From Aplidium turbinatum (lineage: Eukaryota > Chordata > Ascidiacea > Aplousobranchia > Polyclinidae), in NCBI GenBank assembly GCA_918807975.1, contig OU964934.1, forward strand, positions 15,190,001-15,254,000: DNA of 64,000 bases, read 5' to 3'. Numbering within the stretch: position 1 is the stretch's first letter; the number at the start of each line of letters is the position of its first letter. Shown here piece after piece: positions 16,335-28,738 of the stretch. The translations under genes were made by a program, and so were the position numbers. Below the pieces are notes generated by a model. It was not told where the DNA came from, ran no database searches, and saw nothing but the letters and a program-made list of their open reading frames with translations.

Positions 16335-17050
16335 TGCATGAATTCAAAAGGGCCTTTTTAAATTTAACTTTTTGGACATTATCGACTTCTTTCAATGTTT
16401 TTCTGAATGATACATGTTAAAACAGCACATTTTTAAGTCTAATAACACACAAAAAACTATCTTGTCAATATTTCCATTTAATTCAAGAAGGCCCCCATCC
16501 CCAGCAATCGGGCTTCAATTTTTTCATAGCTTTTCCATAGAATCTTCACCGAGTGAAATGTTCAGGCATATTCTTTTTACTGCTTTATCTAAGCATACAC
16601 CATGGTGGGAGTTGGGACCTTCTTGAATTCACGTATTCAATTGTCATCCGAGTTTCAGGAGTGGAATACTCAAACTTCTGGAGTCCTTGCACAGAAATCT
16701 TTAATTATCTTTAGGCCTAGTTGTATCTAGACAATAACTTGCAATACATTTTATTTATAAATGAATAATTTTGCAATATTTATAATGTCCAGTCCGTTGC
16801 GACCTAAGACTGAAATCTTGTTATAGCAATCTATATGCACTGGAATCTTTCATGAAACTGTTAATTAACCGCTGCAACAAACTTCTACAAACCCAGCCAA
16901 CAAAATCCGTCACTTTTGCATTCAACGATTCAACGTCTGCAGACGTTGATGTGAAAATGACTAACTTTGCTTTTTTTGACAACAAATTGAAATACGGACT
17001 GACATGAAAACATTTTGTGTGTTTCAGCAGAAGAAATAGTTAATGACCGA
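16335..17050. other. Intergenic; nothing recognised
   Basis: No gene or paired repeat end seen. Contains GGCCTAG pieces of the recurrent short motif. Confidence 0.4.
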
Positions 17051-17051
17051 T

Positions 17052-17290
17052 TACCAGCTCAGTGGCCGAGTGGTTATCGCCTTCGGCTCCTGTGCTGGTA
17101 GATCTGAGATCGATTCCAAGTCGGGTCAAACCGAAGACTTTAAAAACGGCACCAATTGTGTTATTTTTGCACAAAGGTCGAGTAGCAATAATGTGATGAT
17201 CTTGTAAACCTGATATAAAATTAAAAATGAGTCTTGTCGCTAAAAGACTTTGTAGCCTACCAGTTGTAGAGCGACAATAAATAAAACCAT
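17052..17290 (+). mobile_element. Probable tRNA-derived SINE, family D
   Basis: A-box-like GTGGCCGAGTGGTTATCGCC and B-box-like GATCGATTCC are spaced as in a tRNA gene. A non-tRNA body follows, ending in AT-rich sequence with GCGACAATAAATAAA. Single copy in the window. A decayed tRNA gene is less likely because the acceptor stem does not close. Confidence 0.55.
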
Positions 17291-17352
17291 AACATCATTA
17301 AAGACCAATCGATCAATTGAAGGTTTAACAGCACAGAGAACAAAATCTAGAG

Positions 17353-17957
17353 CAGGGGTGGGGAACCTTTTTAGTATTGCGGGCCACATAAAATGAGAAA
17401 TAACACAGGCGGGCCACTAAAATTTCGAAATTGTATTTACAGATGAAAAATGCAGCGAAGTAGACAATGATTTATTTCACTTTCACAGCTAGTGGGATGG
17501 CTGAAAGTTTTTATTTTTTGGTGAGTCGTGTGATGTCTGCTGACACGGAAGATGTTGCAACTCTTAACTGCATCTTCACGTTTTTATCAGTCAGTCTGGA
17601 GCGAAGTCGACTTTTTGTTAGATTCAATTTGAAAAAAAAACTGTTTGCTACGGTAGGTGCTTCCAAACAGAGACACATATTTCAAAGCATGTTTCCGCAT
17701 GACTGGAAAATCATCAGCATTTCTGTAGCGTTGATAAAAGTTGAGCAGTTGGAATGTTTTGGTACATCGCTTTCAACGTACCGTCACTCTGGAGCTCTAC
17801 TATTTCATGTTGGAAGTTACTAGAAACATCAGTTGCAACCACATTGAAAGGAGAGGAGATATTCAATATATTTTGTGTAAAAAAATTTTGACGCGGGCCA
17901 CATGGAACAGTCACGCGGGCCACATTCGGCCTGCGGGCCGCAAGTTCCCCACCCCTG
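17353..17957. mobile_element. Non-autonomous hAT element
   Basis: A 605-bp element with ends CAGGGGTGGGGAACC and GTTCCCCACCCCTG, followed inward by GCGGGCCACA in inverted orientation. A perfect 8-bp duplication ATCTAGAG flanks it (17345-17352 and 17958-17965). No transposase. This is the classic CAGGGGTGGGGAA class of hAT ends. Confidence 0.9.
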
Positions 17958-17965
17958 ATCTAGAG

Positions 17966-19038
17966 TTTTCAGGATATTTTTTACAAGCGTACAGTAATAG
18001 CCTATTCAGATTAATTTGGTTTGAAACGCTTGGTCAGAAAATGTGTTGTAAGAGATTGATGCAGCATAAGCATAACCTCCAGCTAGTAGTGGCCTATTTA
18101 CTGCAGTAAAGTTTTGATTTGATATTTGTGGAATAGAACTTGTTCTTAAAGTGAAAGTCTTTTGCTGTAGAATGGAAATGTAAACGAAAAGTTTTAACAA
18201 ATTACACAGCAAGCTCACGCTGTGTTATGCGTCCAAACAATACGTCAAGTCAAATATTTGCTCACCAGTCATCGTAATGTTGAAATAATTTTGCATGTAG
18301 ATCACGAATTGCCCACAGAATAGCGTTGACTGCGAGAGAGCGTTTGCTACCAATGCGTGTGAGACGATTTGTTTAGCTGCTATTTTGCTTTCTCGTTTTT
18401 TCTTGTTTAAAAGTTACTCCAGAAAGATTATTCAAAAGTGAAAGGGCGAGTTACATTGGTTGACTATGAGACTATACGAAAGTGTTCAAAGTCTGCCAAG
18501 TACACCGTGTATCGAAATCTAAAATACTATACAGGGAAGGCATTTGTGTGTTAATTTGGGAAGATTTTTTTAGAAATATTAAAATTGTAAACTTGCAAAA
18601 CCAAACTGTTGAATTAGGTTGCTGTAGCAATTCCATACGCAACAGGAAACATTGTTGTCGTGATGACAAAGGTAAAGAACTGTTGTTCTTGAGAAGGCTA
18701 GATCAGCCTATTTACAAGCTATTCACAATCACAAGCTACCTACTTACTTAGAACATTCAAGCAAAAAAGGCACCAACTTACTAAATTATCTTTACATCGT
18801 CGTGAGCCACAAACTGTTCAGTCATTAAGAATCCATACAACGAGTTCCGCTTATTATAATCACTGCAATTCAAATACTGAGGCTTATGTAAAGTAACTGA
18901 CCAGAATAACTGAAATTGTTGAAGGTGAATGTAAGATTTTAAACTCAGGCAGCTTTGTAGACTGTTGGAATGTGGGCTAACAGTTATTTTACAGAATATT
19001 GTATTTTAGCAGCAGTAATGATGCAAAGTGTACTGATA
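17966..19038. other. Intergenic; nothing recognised
   Basis: AT-rich, without exon-like coding blocks or paired ends. The short open frames here overlap on both strands and look random. Confidence 0.4.
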
Positions 19039-19046
19039 ATGAAGAC

Positions 19047-20373
19047 CAGGGGCGCCGGAACGATTTTTGACTGGGGGGGGCAAGATTACGAAAAAAGGGC
19101 ACTTTTTTTACTAAAAGGCCAATTTTTTTTTAAGTTTTAAGATAAGATATAGCAATAATGCTAATCTATCAGCTCACTATGTATTGAGTAATGATAGCAT
19201 ACAAGTGTCCGGTATACAAAGAAGGGCATCATGCCATGTTATAATGATGTAACCTACTGTCAAGCCTTAAAGCAGCCTGCGGCCATGGCCGCTAAGTAGT
19301 GTTTGAATGACCACCGGTGCTACCTCCTCAATCGGCCAAGTTTGGCAGCCGGTCTCTTTTAGCCAATTATTTATTTCGCAATAGAATGATCGTGAATTAG
19401 CTGTCGAAAATATGTAGTATCAAAGAGTGACGCAAAGTTAGGTCAGCGCGTCATAATCGCCACTGTTGCATTGTGCGGGAATATTTGTTATTGATGGAAT
19501 ATATCCATCTGCGATCACCAGCGTTGTAAGTCTTGTTTGTAGGCCTAATTCTCGACGTTTGTTTTAACAAAGTCGTAATCCGAAGTGCTAATTTACGTCG
19601 GCTGACAATATTGTCGTTTTTATGTCGATTCGATGTTGTCGGACATTGAATCGTTGTTGAAAAGGAGAACTAGATTAGTTGACATCCGAGGGGAAAACAT
19701 TTTTTGATCATATTTTGCAAAAATTATTCTTCTTTTAGTCATGTCCTTCACATCATTGAAATACTTATTTTATTACCTTGCCGTCATCCTCAACACATGT
19801 CGAACGTTGTTTTTTGTTGCTGAAAAGAATTCTAGGGGAGTGGCAAACTTCTTTAAAATCAGCCACATTGGAGACAATCGTGCGAGTGTCGTTAGAATGG
19901 TCCCGCAGTTCTGGATTACAATCCCGATGAAGCAGTTATTGCGTGGTGCAACGAATCTACTGTAGGACGTCGCCCAGGCCCAGACTTCAACAACGCTAAG
20001 TGATCATTTTAGCATTGTTGCAAGTTTAATTCTATTTACTTGTGCTATCGTTATTTTATATTTTGGTCTCCAAGCACGCAGATTTGGCCGCCGAGAAGGA
20101 GCTCCCGGTAGGCCACTATGGCTGCCAAAAAAAAACGAGTTTTAAGGCTTGTACTGTGTTGCAAAATTTTGTGCCGTAATATGATTTTGAGGCAAAAATG
20201 AAAGATTATAATTAGGCTAAAAGCGAATAGCAGAAATTTTTATATTGCAAAATGTGCAGTAGCTTACATGACCTTAAAAGGGCACCATTGCCCCCCCTGC
20301 CCCTCCATCTGCAGAAAAATTGGGGGCAGGGGGGGCATCCGCCCCCCCTGCCCCCCCGCTTCCAGCGCCCCTG
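19047..20373. mobile_element. Non-autonomous hAT element, G-rich ends
   Basis: Ends CAGGGGCGCCGGAACG and CTTCCAGCGCCCCTG with the perfect 8-bp duplication ATGAAGAC on both sides (19039-19046 and 20374-20381). Length 1327 bp. Inside the right end are long C-runs, the complement of the G-run inside the left end. No hAT transposase block was found. The open frame at 19741-19965 has no recognisable domain. Confidence 0.9.
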
Positions 20374-20381
20374 ATGAAGAC

Positions 20382-21535
20382 TGCGTTGTTAGATATTGTA
20401 TTACACAACTAATGAAATTGCTTTTTTAGAAAAAAAATGCATATCATTATTAATATTAAACTAAACTGGGCAATAATACAGTCAATTTAATGGCGCAAAA
20501 GAAATATTTGCTCTGAAAGCGGTTCAAGCTTCGTGAAAAGTGTTTTATGTGACTACCACAGATTGGCTACAAAGTATCTTAACTTCATCGAATAATGATT
20601 TCATGTTGGAAGAAAAAGCTGCTGCTGACGGGAATGATTTACATGCATGCATGCAGGATATGTGTAAGTACAAATTATTTATTTGAAAACGTGCAACAAA
20701 AACTACTGTAGTCTACATACTTTTAATAAAGTGAAGATGAGCCTCGCAGCTTTGTATTGTCCCATAAAATTGTGTGACGTTTGTTGTAATGAACTAGTGA
20801 TCCCTCCACAGTTTTTGATGATAATAATTTACACGTGGCCGTGCACTTTAGGATTGAAATAGCTAATTAGGCTACTCCACAACATTATATATTTTATGTA
20901 TTTTCGAAGTCCGAAGTTTTTTATTTTGCTTTCTTTCGCTTTGTTCTGAAATGTGAAACACAGCATAGAATGTCATTTCTGCTAATTTTTCCGTTTGTAT
21001 AAAATCGCTTTTCCCATTTTTGATGAGTGACGCTACTAAGGTGAGGGGTCTAGTATTATTTTGTTGATAGTTTATGTTACTGCGTTATTAATTAATGATA
21101 TTATAAAAAAATATTTAAAAGGTGGGGTAGGCTTAAATGCTTTTTTTTCCATGAAAGAACAGGTTTTCTAAAGTTTAAGATTCACTGGTCAACAGCCAAT
21201 TTGCTTCTGAAACGAATGAGGTCAATCCTGGCTAATTTGGGGGTCGCTGATCATAATTATCAACTTGAAATTTGCTGATTAGCTCTAGTTTTTGAAACAT
21301 GGCACTATGCCAAAATGTGCTTTACTTGCTGACTCGGAAAGAAGTGTGCGTTTTTCTGTTTTTTTATAGCTTGCATAGGTCAGATAGATTTAGGCACTTA
21401 ATATATTTGTTGGAACTTAGGTAGATGACGTGTCTATTCATATTATTTTTATTTTGACATATGTTTGAGTTGGGTTGTTTGCTTGCTTCTTTTGTAAAAA
21501 CTTCATGTGTTTAGCTTTAACTGCTCTTTCTGCAG
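20382..21535. other. Intergenic; nothing recognised
   Basis: No gene. It ends at a good splice-acceptor-like stretch (CTTTCTGCAG) directly before the ATG of the decayed gene at 21536, which may therefore have had a 5' exon. Confidence 0.4.
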
Positions 21536-23165
21536 ATGCCTCGTATAAATGATAAAGCAGACAACTACATTTGTGGTGAAATAACTTTTTCTTCACAAAA
21601 GCGAAGTATAACAGCTGTGGTCAGGAAAGCATACCACTTGTATTTTGGATGCAAAGTTGGTGATCAGGGCAAGAGTTGGACCCCTCACATATGCTGTAAC
21701 TCCTGTGGTGCAAATTTTCAGCAATGGCTAAACGGAAAAGAAAATGTATGCCCTTTGCTGTTCCGGTGGTTTGGAGAGAACCTATTGACGACATTAGCGA
21801 TTGCTACTTTTGCATGACTCCCCCGGTTTGTAAAGGTTTGTCGAAAAAGAGTAAGCAGAGTATTTAATACCCAAATATTTCATCAGCAATTCGTCCAGTA
21901 CCGAATGGAGAATTACTTCCAGTTCCTGAGGCATCTCAAGAATTCACACTGGATTCAGATTATGAAGAAAGTGTAAGTTCTGAGAGTAGTGGTGGATTTC
22001 GAATGTCATAGGAATCATACGTTGAAACATTATCTTCCAAAGAACCACACCTTACTACTCAAAATGAATTGCACGATCTTATCCGGGATTTGGAACTACC
22101 CAAAGTTAAATCATAACTTTTGGGCTCTAGACTTCAGCAATGGAATCTTTTGGCAAAAGACGTAGGCTAAGGATATCCAAATACCGTAGCTGTCAACAAG
22201 AGCTAGAATCATTCTAGCTAGAATCATCTTTTGCAGAAGGTGATCTTGTAGCATGTAGCAAAGTAAGTGAATTAATAATAGCCCTTAATATTAGTTATGA
22301 TCCACCTGAATGGAGGTTGTTCATCGATTCATCTAAGACAAATCTTAAGGTCGTTTTACTGCATAATGGAAACACCATGCCATCAATCCCAGTGGGTTAC
22401 GCAGTTCATATGAAGGAGACATATGACAACATAAAGCAACTTCTAATATGCATAAAGTATGACCAACATCAATGGCAGCTGTGTGGTGACTATTAAGCCC
22501 TGCTGTTTTCTTTGTGAATGGGATAGTCGAGCGAAAGATTTCCACTACATCAAGAAAGACTGGCTTCTCCATCAATCATTGACTCCAGGGGAGAAAAACA
22601 TTCTACATCCACCACTTCTTGAATCAAATGAGATTTTGTTACCACCGTTGCACATAAAACTGGGTTTAGTGAAGAACTTTGTCAAGGCAATGGACAAAGC
22701 AGGAGCTGGTTTCATATACCTCGGCAAAACATTTCCCAGAATGAGCAAAGCGAAAATAAAGGAAGGTGTGTTTATAGGTCACCAGATAAGGCACCTTCTC
22801 AAAGACGGTGAATTTGATCCAGTGTTATTTGGCAAAGAGAAAATTGCATGAAAAGTGTTTAAGTTGCTGGCCACAATATTATTAGGGAACAAAAGAGCTG
22901 ACAACCACACGGAAGTGGTGTCCAACCTCATTAAAGCATGCAGGTGCTTGGGGTGCAGTATGTCACTAAAAATACAGTAGCCTACATCTGTTGGACTCGC
23001 ACCTGGATTTTTTTCCGCCAAACTGTGAGGAAGTTAGTGATGAGCATGGTGAGCGATTTCACCAATGCATATCTACAATGGAAAAGAGGTAGGCTACCAG
23101 GGAAAACAGAATCAATCAGTGCTTGCTGACTTTTTCTGGGTGATATCTAGGGATGCTCCATTTAC
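21536..23165 (+). pseudogene. Decayed gene of a widespread uncharacterised invertebrate protein family
   Basis: Readable blocks in order: CCNSCGANFQQWLNGKE (about 21700), PNGELLPVPEASQEFTLDSD (about 21905), NELHDLIRDLELPKVKS and LLGSRLQQWNLLAKDV (about 22065-22165), DPPEWRLFIDSSKTNLKVVL and IPVGYAVHMKETYDN (about 22300-22430), CCFLCEWDSRAKDFHYIKKD and LPPLHIKLGLVKNFVKAMDK (about 22500-22700), then HLDFFPPNCEEVSDEHGERF and HQCISTMEKR (about 23000-23085). I know this block order from many arthropod and cnidarian predicted proteins of unknown function, often in many copies, so a mobile origin is possible. At least five stops or frame changes break it. A Ty3/Gypsy element splits its last codons, and the remaining end is at 28138-28160. 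Confidence 0.75.
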
Positions 23166-23189
23166 CGTAGGCTATACAAGCAACAGGCC

Positions 23190-23491
23190 TGTTATAGTCG
23201 TCATCTACGTTGAATATATGTAACTCGTGACCAGCGTCACTACATAATCACAGTTCAGCGTTTTCTGGTACAGACGTTGGAATTGATTACTACCGCACTG
23301 CGCGTGTAATCAATTGAGCGTTCTGTACCACGTTCCTTAGTTGATTGTTTTGCGTTTCTTTCTTACTATATATTGCGTTGCTTTTATACACTGAATCAGT
23401 AAGTAACAAGAGGTAAATGGTTTTCTCACTTGGTTGGCTATCGCTACAATTATTATTGTTTATTTTATATTAAACGTCTGGAAATACAACA
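23190..23491 (+). repeat. 5' LTR
   Basis: 302 bp, starting TGTTATAGTC and ending AATACAACA. I count one difference from the 3' LTR, which implies a recent insertion. Confidence 0.92.
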
Positions 23492-26400
23492 GACATTTAA
23501 CTGGCGTCGCCGGCAGGATCTTTACAGAATTTCTACAGGATTTTAGAAACATGGAGAAACTGATCGAAGTCCTGCAACAACAAATTGCCAACCAAGAACG
23601 CCAGACGAAGGAGCAAATTGCCAGACAAGAAGAACGTCACCAAGAACAAGTACAACGTCACCAAGAACAAGTACAACGTCATCAAGAACAAGAACAACGT
23701 CATCAAGATCAAATTGCCAACCAAGAAAAGCGCCACCTTGAACAACTACGAGAAATACGAGCCCAAACTTCAAGACCACAACCAACAACAATACTACAAC
23801 AGGTATCTTTACCTAAGTTCGTAACGTTTGATGCCACCACTGAACTGTGGGCAGACTATTGGAAGAGGTTTAACACCTTTGTAGCAGCACATTCAGTCGC
23901 ACAAGACAAAATGCCACAGGTTTTTCTCACCAATCAATCACCTACAATCTACAAAATGTTAACAAATTTGGCTGCGCAGGAAACAAACCCAAAAGAAGTC
24001 AACGATCTCACCATGACGGAAATTACAAACTACATGGCTCAACAATTCGACCCAAAACGCTTCATCGTGAGGGAGCGATTCCGTTTCTGGAGCGAAATGA
24101 AGCGCAAGCCCGGTGAAACAGCTCAAGAACTAGCCATCCGCATACGCCAGGCAGCTGCCACCTGTGACTTCTCGTCCATTTCAAATCCATTGGACGAAGC
24201 TTTACGTACTCGTTTTATTTGTTCAATAGGTAACGAGGCGGTGCTTAAGGCGTTATTCAAAATCAGAGCTGATGAACTTACTTTCAAACGTGCGGTGGAG
24301 GTTGCATCAGAAACCGAAGAGGCAGCCAAGGTGGCCAAAGAAACTGTTTACGGCACTCCACCAGCACCAGTTGCGAAAGTAAGGACCATCAGCAAACCTC
24401 CAAAAACTAGGCAACTTACAGGTACTTTCTTTTCTTCTAAAAATAAAGAATGCTATCGCTGTGGTAATTCCAACCACAACGCCAATGACTGTAGGTTTAA
24501 GAAAGCCACTTGCCATTTCTGCAATATTACGGGACACTTACAGAGTGTTTGTCGAAAGAAAGCTAGACAGTTCAAACCTTCTAAGGTAAATTGTATCGAG
24601 GAAATTAACATGCTTTCTAGTTCTTGCAGAAAACCTCGAAATTCAAAGTTGGAAGTACCGATCTCCATTAATTCGGTAACCACACACTTAGAACTGGACA
24701 CTGCTACAAATGGAAATTTCCTTTCCAACGACGTCTGGACTCGGGTAGGCGCACCTCAATTGCAAGCACCAGTGTCGCAGTTCCAATCTAGTACCAATCA
24801 CGGGTTCTTTCACGGCCCAGGTAACTTGTCCTTCCACGGGAAGGTCAGATAATATTCCTTTTGTAGTCACGACAGTCAAAGGACTGAACTTGCTAGGTCG
24901 TGATGCAATCTCGTCTTTAGGAATTTCTATCGATAAATTCCTTCTGTCTAACTATTCTACTTTACAGAGTATCCAGTCATACGACAAGCCTGACAAGAGT
25001 CTGGAGAAAGCATGCTCCCTCTTATGTGACGAGTTCAAAGATGTTTTTAAGCCTGAACTCGGGTGCTTACGAGATTATGAACTAGACATAGATTTTAAGT
25101 CTGATGCTAAACCTGTTTTTCTCAAACCTAGGCCTGTACCTTTCGCGCTAAAGGAGGACTTAGCACAAGCCTATGATTCGGGCATTGCACGTGGTGTATG
25201 GACACCAGTTCAGTTTTGCGATTGGGGCACACCGGTTGTTCCAGTTCGTAAGCGTTCAAATTCTTCAGAAGCGAAGGCCAAGTTACGCATTTGTGGCGAT
25301 TATTCAGTCACGGTGAACCCTTCCCTGGAGACCCATCGTCACCCGTTACCCTTACCAGAAGACTTAATGCAAAAGTTGGGTGGTGGGTACGGTTTCAGCA
25401 AGATAGACTTGGCTGATGCCTACAATCAGATTCGACTTGGTCCTGACAGTCGAAAACGACTCGCATTAAGCACTCACCGTGGCGTACTTTTACAAAATGT
25501 TTTACCTTTTGGCATATCTTCTGCTCCAGGTTATTTTCAGAAGATCATGGACGACCTTACAGCCGACCTTCCAGGGGTCGCAGTCTACCTAGACGACATT
25601 CTTGTCAGTGGCACTACTGCTGAGGAGCATCTCCAGAATCTTAGACGGCTCCTCGATCGACTTCACTCAAAAGGCCTGAGGTGTAGGAAAGACAAGTGTA
25701 AGCTTGCACAACCTCAGGTAGAGTATCTCGGACACATTTTGTCCAGGCAGGGCATCTCCAAAGGTCCCAAGGTAAACGCCGTACTGGAGATGTCTGCCCC
25801 CACTGACGTATCTTCTCTTCGTTCGTTTTTAGGTTCCTTACAATTTTATTCGAAGTTTCTACCGTTGAACGCTTCTACTGTAGCAGAACCACTATACCAT
25901 CTCACGAAAAAGGACATTCCTTGGAGATGGGGAAAACAAGAGGAAAACTCTTTTGCTCAGCTGAAGCATCATCTATCTACTGATGAGGTTCTTACACATT
26001 TCAATGCGTCACTTCCGGTAGGTATCGCATGTGATGCTTCTAGTGTGGGCATCGGTGCTACTTTGTTTCACCGTTACCCAGATGGCACAGAACGGCCTAT
26101 AGCAAACGTTTCAAAGATATTAACAGCTTCGCAGAGAAACTATAGTCAAATTCAGAAAGAGGCTTTGTCGATAATTTTTGCGCTAAAGAAATTCTATCAA
26201 TATCTTTTTGGTAGATCATTCATTTTGGTCACAGATCATAAACCATTGCTTAGTCTTTTTGGCCCGACTAAATCGACACCTTCTTTGGCAGCAAATCGTT
26301 TGGCTCGTTGGGCACTCTTTTTGTCGCAATTTACATACACTATTGAGTACAGGAAGACGAAGGATCATCAAAACGCTGATGCTTTGAGTCGCTTACCAGC

Positions 26401-27830
26401 AGGAGGGGATAAAGTCTTCGATGAAGAGGAAAGTGCGGATGACATTGATATCGTCTGTGCTATCGATGCTTTGGATTTGCAGGTCCAGACCTCAAATGCC
26501 GCCTCACTGCGTAAAGAATCTTCTAAAGATCCTATCATTTCCACGGTAATGCGTTTCATTCATGAAGGATGGCCGGCCAAGTCTTCTCCACAAGACCCGG
26601 TCGAACCGTTCCGTAAGTACGCAGACTCTCTTTCTACTTGTTACGGATGTCTACTTTACGGTTCCAGAGTGGTCATCCCTTCCAAACTTCGTCCTTCCGT
26701 CCTTCAGTTGCTTCATGAAGGACATTTCGGCATTGAGAGAATGAAGCAGTTGGCAAGAACGTCCGTCTACTGGCCAAACATTGACCGAGACATAGCGGAA
26801 CTTTGTCACAAGTGCAGTACCTGTGGCGAATATCAACCGCAATCTAAAACCCAGGTCCAATCATGGACGGTTCCAGAAGCACCGTGGAGTCGCTTGCACA
26901 TAGATCATGCGGTAGAATTCATGGGTTACCATTGGTCACTCAGCATTGATGCTTTTTCTAAATACCCATGTATTCATGCTACTACTTCTTTATCTTCAAC
27001 AGCTACTATCAACCTGCTAGAAGAAGATTTTGCTCATTTCGGCTATCCCCATACTATAGTTACCGATAATGCTACTACTTTTAAATCCACAGAATTTCAA
27101 ACTTTCTGTAAGGAGAGGGGTATGGTACACATCACGGGTGCACCTTACCATCCGGAAACCAATGGAGCGGCGGAGCGCCTCGTACGTACGTTCAAGCAAG
27201 CACTTCGCAAATCTTCCCTACCCCCGAAGCAGGCCGTCTTGGAATTCCTACAGCAATATCGACGCACGCCCACTCCGAGTGGCTACTCTCCAAGCCAATT
27301 ACTCAACAATCGTCAGATTCGAACCAAGATCGACACGCTTCTCCCCACACCGTCTCAAGTGGTACCCCGACAAAACCCTCACAACACCGACGCCTCCGAA
27401 GGTACCAAACGACATTTCAAACCGGGAGATCCCTGTTACGCGCTATCATTCACTCCACGACGGAGCCAGGATCCTCGTTGGGTTCCAGCCGAGGTGATCA
27501 AGCGACAGGGTAGCCGAATCTTCCTGGTACGTCTGCTGCCACATGGTCCGACGTGGAGGCGCCATATGGACCAACTGCAACCTCGCTATGCATCATCGGA
27601 GGACCAGGAGCCGGGAGATACTCCTGCACCAACAATCGACTCTTCCGCTGTCTCCACCTCAGCCCGAACGAATTCGGACGACACACCGACTGTACCGGAA
27701 TTCGGGCCACACAACCCACGAAGGTCGAGCCGTCGCCGCAGACCTCCGGCTCGTTTCGGACTTTGAGTTTTATTGTTAATTCGGTGTCTTGTTCATTTTT
27801 TATGTTTGTGTATAAAAATTATCGGGGAGG

Positions 27831-28132
27831 TGTTATAGTCGTCATCTACGTTGAATATATGTAACTCGTGACCAGCGTCACTACATAATCACAGTTCAGC
27901 GTTTTCTGGTACAGACGTTGGAATTGATTACTACCGCACTGCGCGTGTAATCAATTGAGCGTTCTGTACCACGTTCCTTAGTTGATTGTTTTGCGTTTCT
28001 TTCTTACTATATATTGCGTTGCTTTTATACACTGAATCAGTAAGTAACAAGAGGTAAATGGTTTTCTCACTTGGTTGGCTATCGCTACAATTATTAGTGT
28101 TTATTTTATATTAAACGTCTGGAAATACAACA
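27831..28132 (+). repeat. 3' LTR
   Basis: 302 bp and nearly identical to the 5' LTR. It is preceded by a purine tract and followed by the AGGCC target duplication. Confidence 0.92.
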
Positions 28133-28137
28133 AGGCC

Positions 28138-28557
28138 AAAAGGAGAAGAACAGTTAAAATAGATTAGAAATTTTTATATGCAAAGTGACAATTATTTGTT
28201 GCATATGCTATGCTGAAATATAAACGCATGCAATTATAACACTGTTTGTAGATTGTTACTCTTGTGTTCAATAAAGTGCACCAAGGCTTGTCATATGTAG
28301 ATCCACATAGCCTACAAAATGAAAAAAGTTTTTATCTTTTAAACTAGAGCTAATCAGCAATTTTAACCGATATTTTTGGATTCAGAGTCCAAAAATGCAT
28401 AAGAACCAACTGTTTTCTTATCGGAAGCAAACAACTTTTGAAAAATTGTTGAACAGTGTATGTGAAAAAAAATTCATGCTGTAATTTACTTATCAAATCT
28501 TTTATTTTTTTGTGACTTGTTTCACAGACATTTTAAACAGATTACTGTGTTCTCTAG
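28138..28557. other. End of the decayed gene, then flank of the first visible FN3 exon
   Basis: The first 20-30 bases continue the decayed gene interrupted by the LTR element and are rich in Lys/Arg codons. The rest is AT-rich sequence that leads to the splice acceptor TGTTCTCTAG at 28557. No other feature seen. Confidence 0.5.
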
Positions 28558-28738
28558 TACGGGATCAATTCTCCTACGTCTGTGGATCGGGAATTAAGTC
28601 AATCAACAAGCATTAGAATATCATGGCCCAAAGTTACTGATGCAGATTCATATAGAGTCAAAGTCGTTCCGGCTGGTACAACATTTAGTAATTGTAACAA
28701 TGCACAAGCTAACGAAGCGAGCTCACCTGTAAGTATAT
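28558..28738 (+). CDS. FN3 receptor exon: first half of an FN3 domain
   Basis: Encodes YGINSPTSVDRELSQSTSIR then ISWPKVTDADSYRVKVVPAG, the N-terminal strands of an FN3 domain with the conserved tryptophan. An in-frame TAG just before 28558 limits the exon start. The donor is CCT|GTAAGT on a codon boundary (phase 0). Confidence 0.8.

Larger units (their letters stand above)
23190..28132 (+). mobile_element. Ty3/Gypsy LTR retrotransposon, probably Mag-type; young and nearly whole
   Basis: A 4943-bp element with two 302-bp LTRs. A likely primer-binding site begins TGGCGTCGCCGG just inside the 5' LTR, and a purine-rich CGGGGAGG precedes the 3' LTR. Parts in order: gag-like region with an N-terminal coiled coil rich in QEQVQRHQ and two CCHC zinc knuckles (about 23.5-24.6 kb); protease-like stretch; reverse transcriptase with YLDDILVSG; RNase H; integrase with an HHCC-type finger and a D,D,E core (about 24.9-27.8 kb). 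No envelope gene was seen. The integrase and RT resemble the K02A2.6/Mag group. It looks whole or nearly so, with at most about one interruption. It was inserted in the end of the decayed gene at 21536-23165. Confidence 0.92.
23185..28137. repeat. Target-site duplication AGGCC around the LTR element
   Basis: AGGCC at 23185-23189 and 28133-28137 directly borders the two LTRs. A 5-bp duplication is normal for Ty3/Gypsy integrases. Its perfect state agrees with a recent insertion. Confidence 0.9.
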
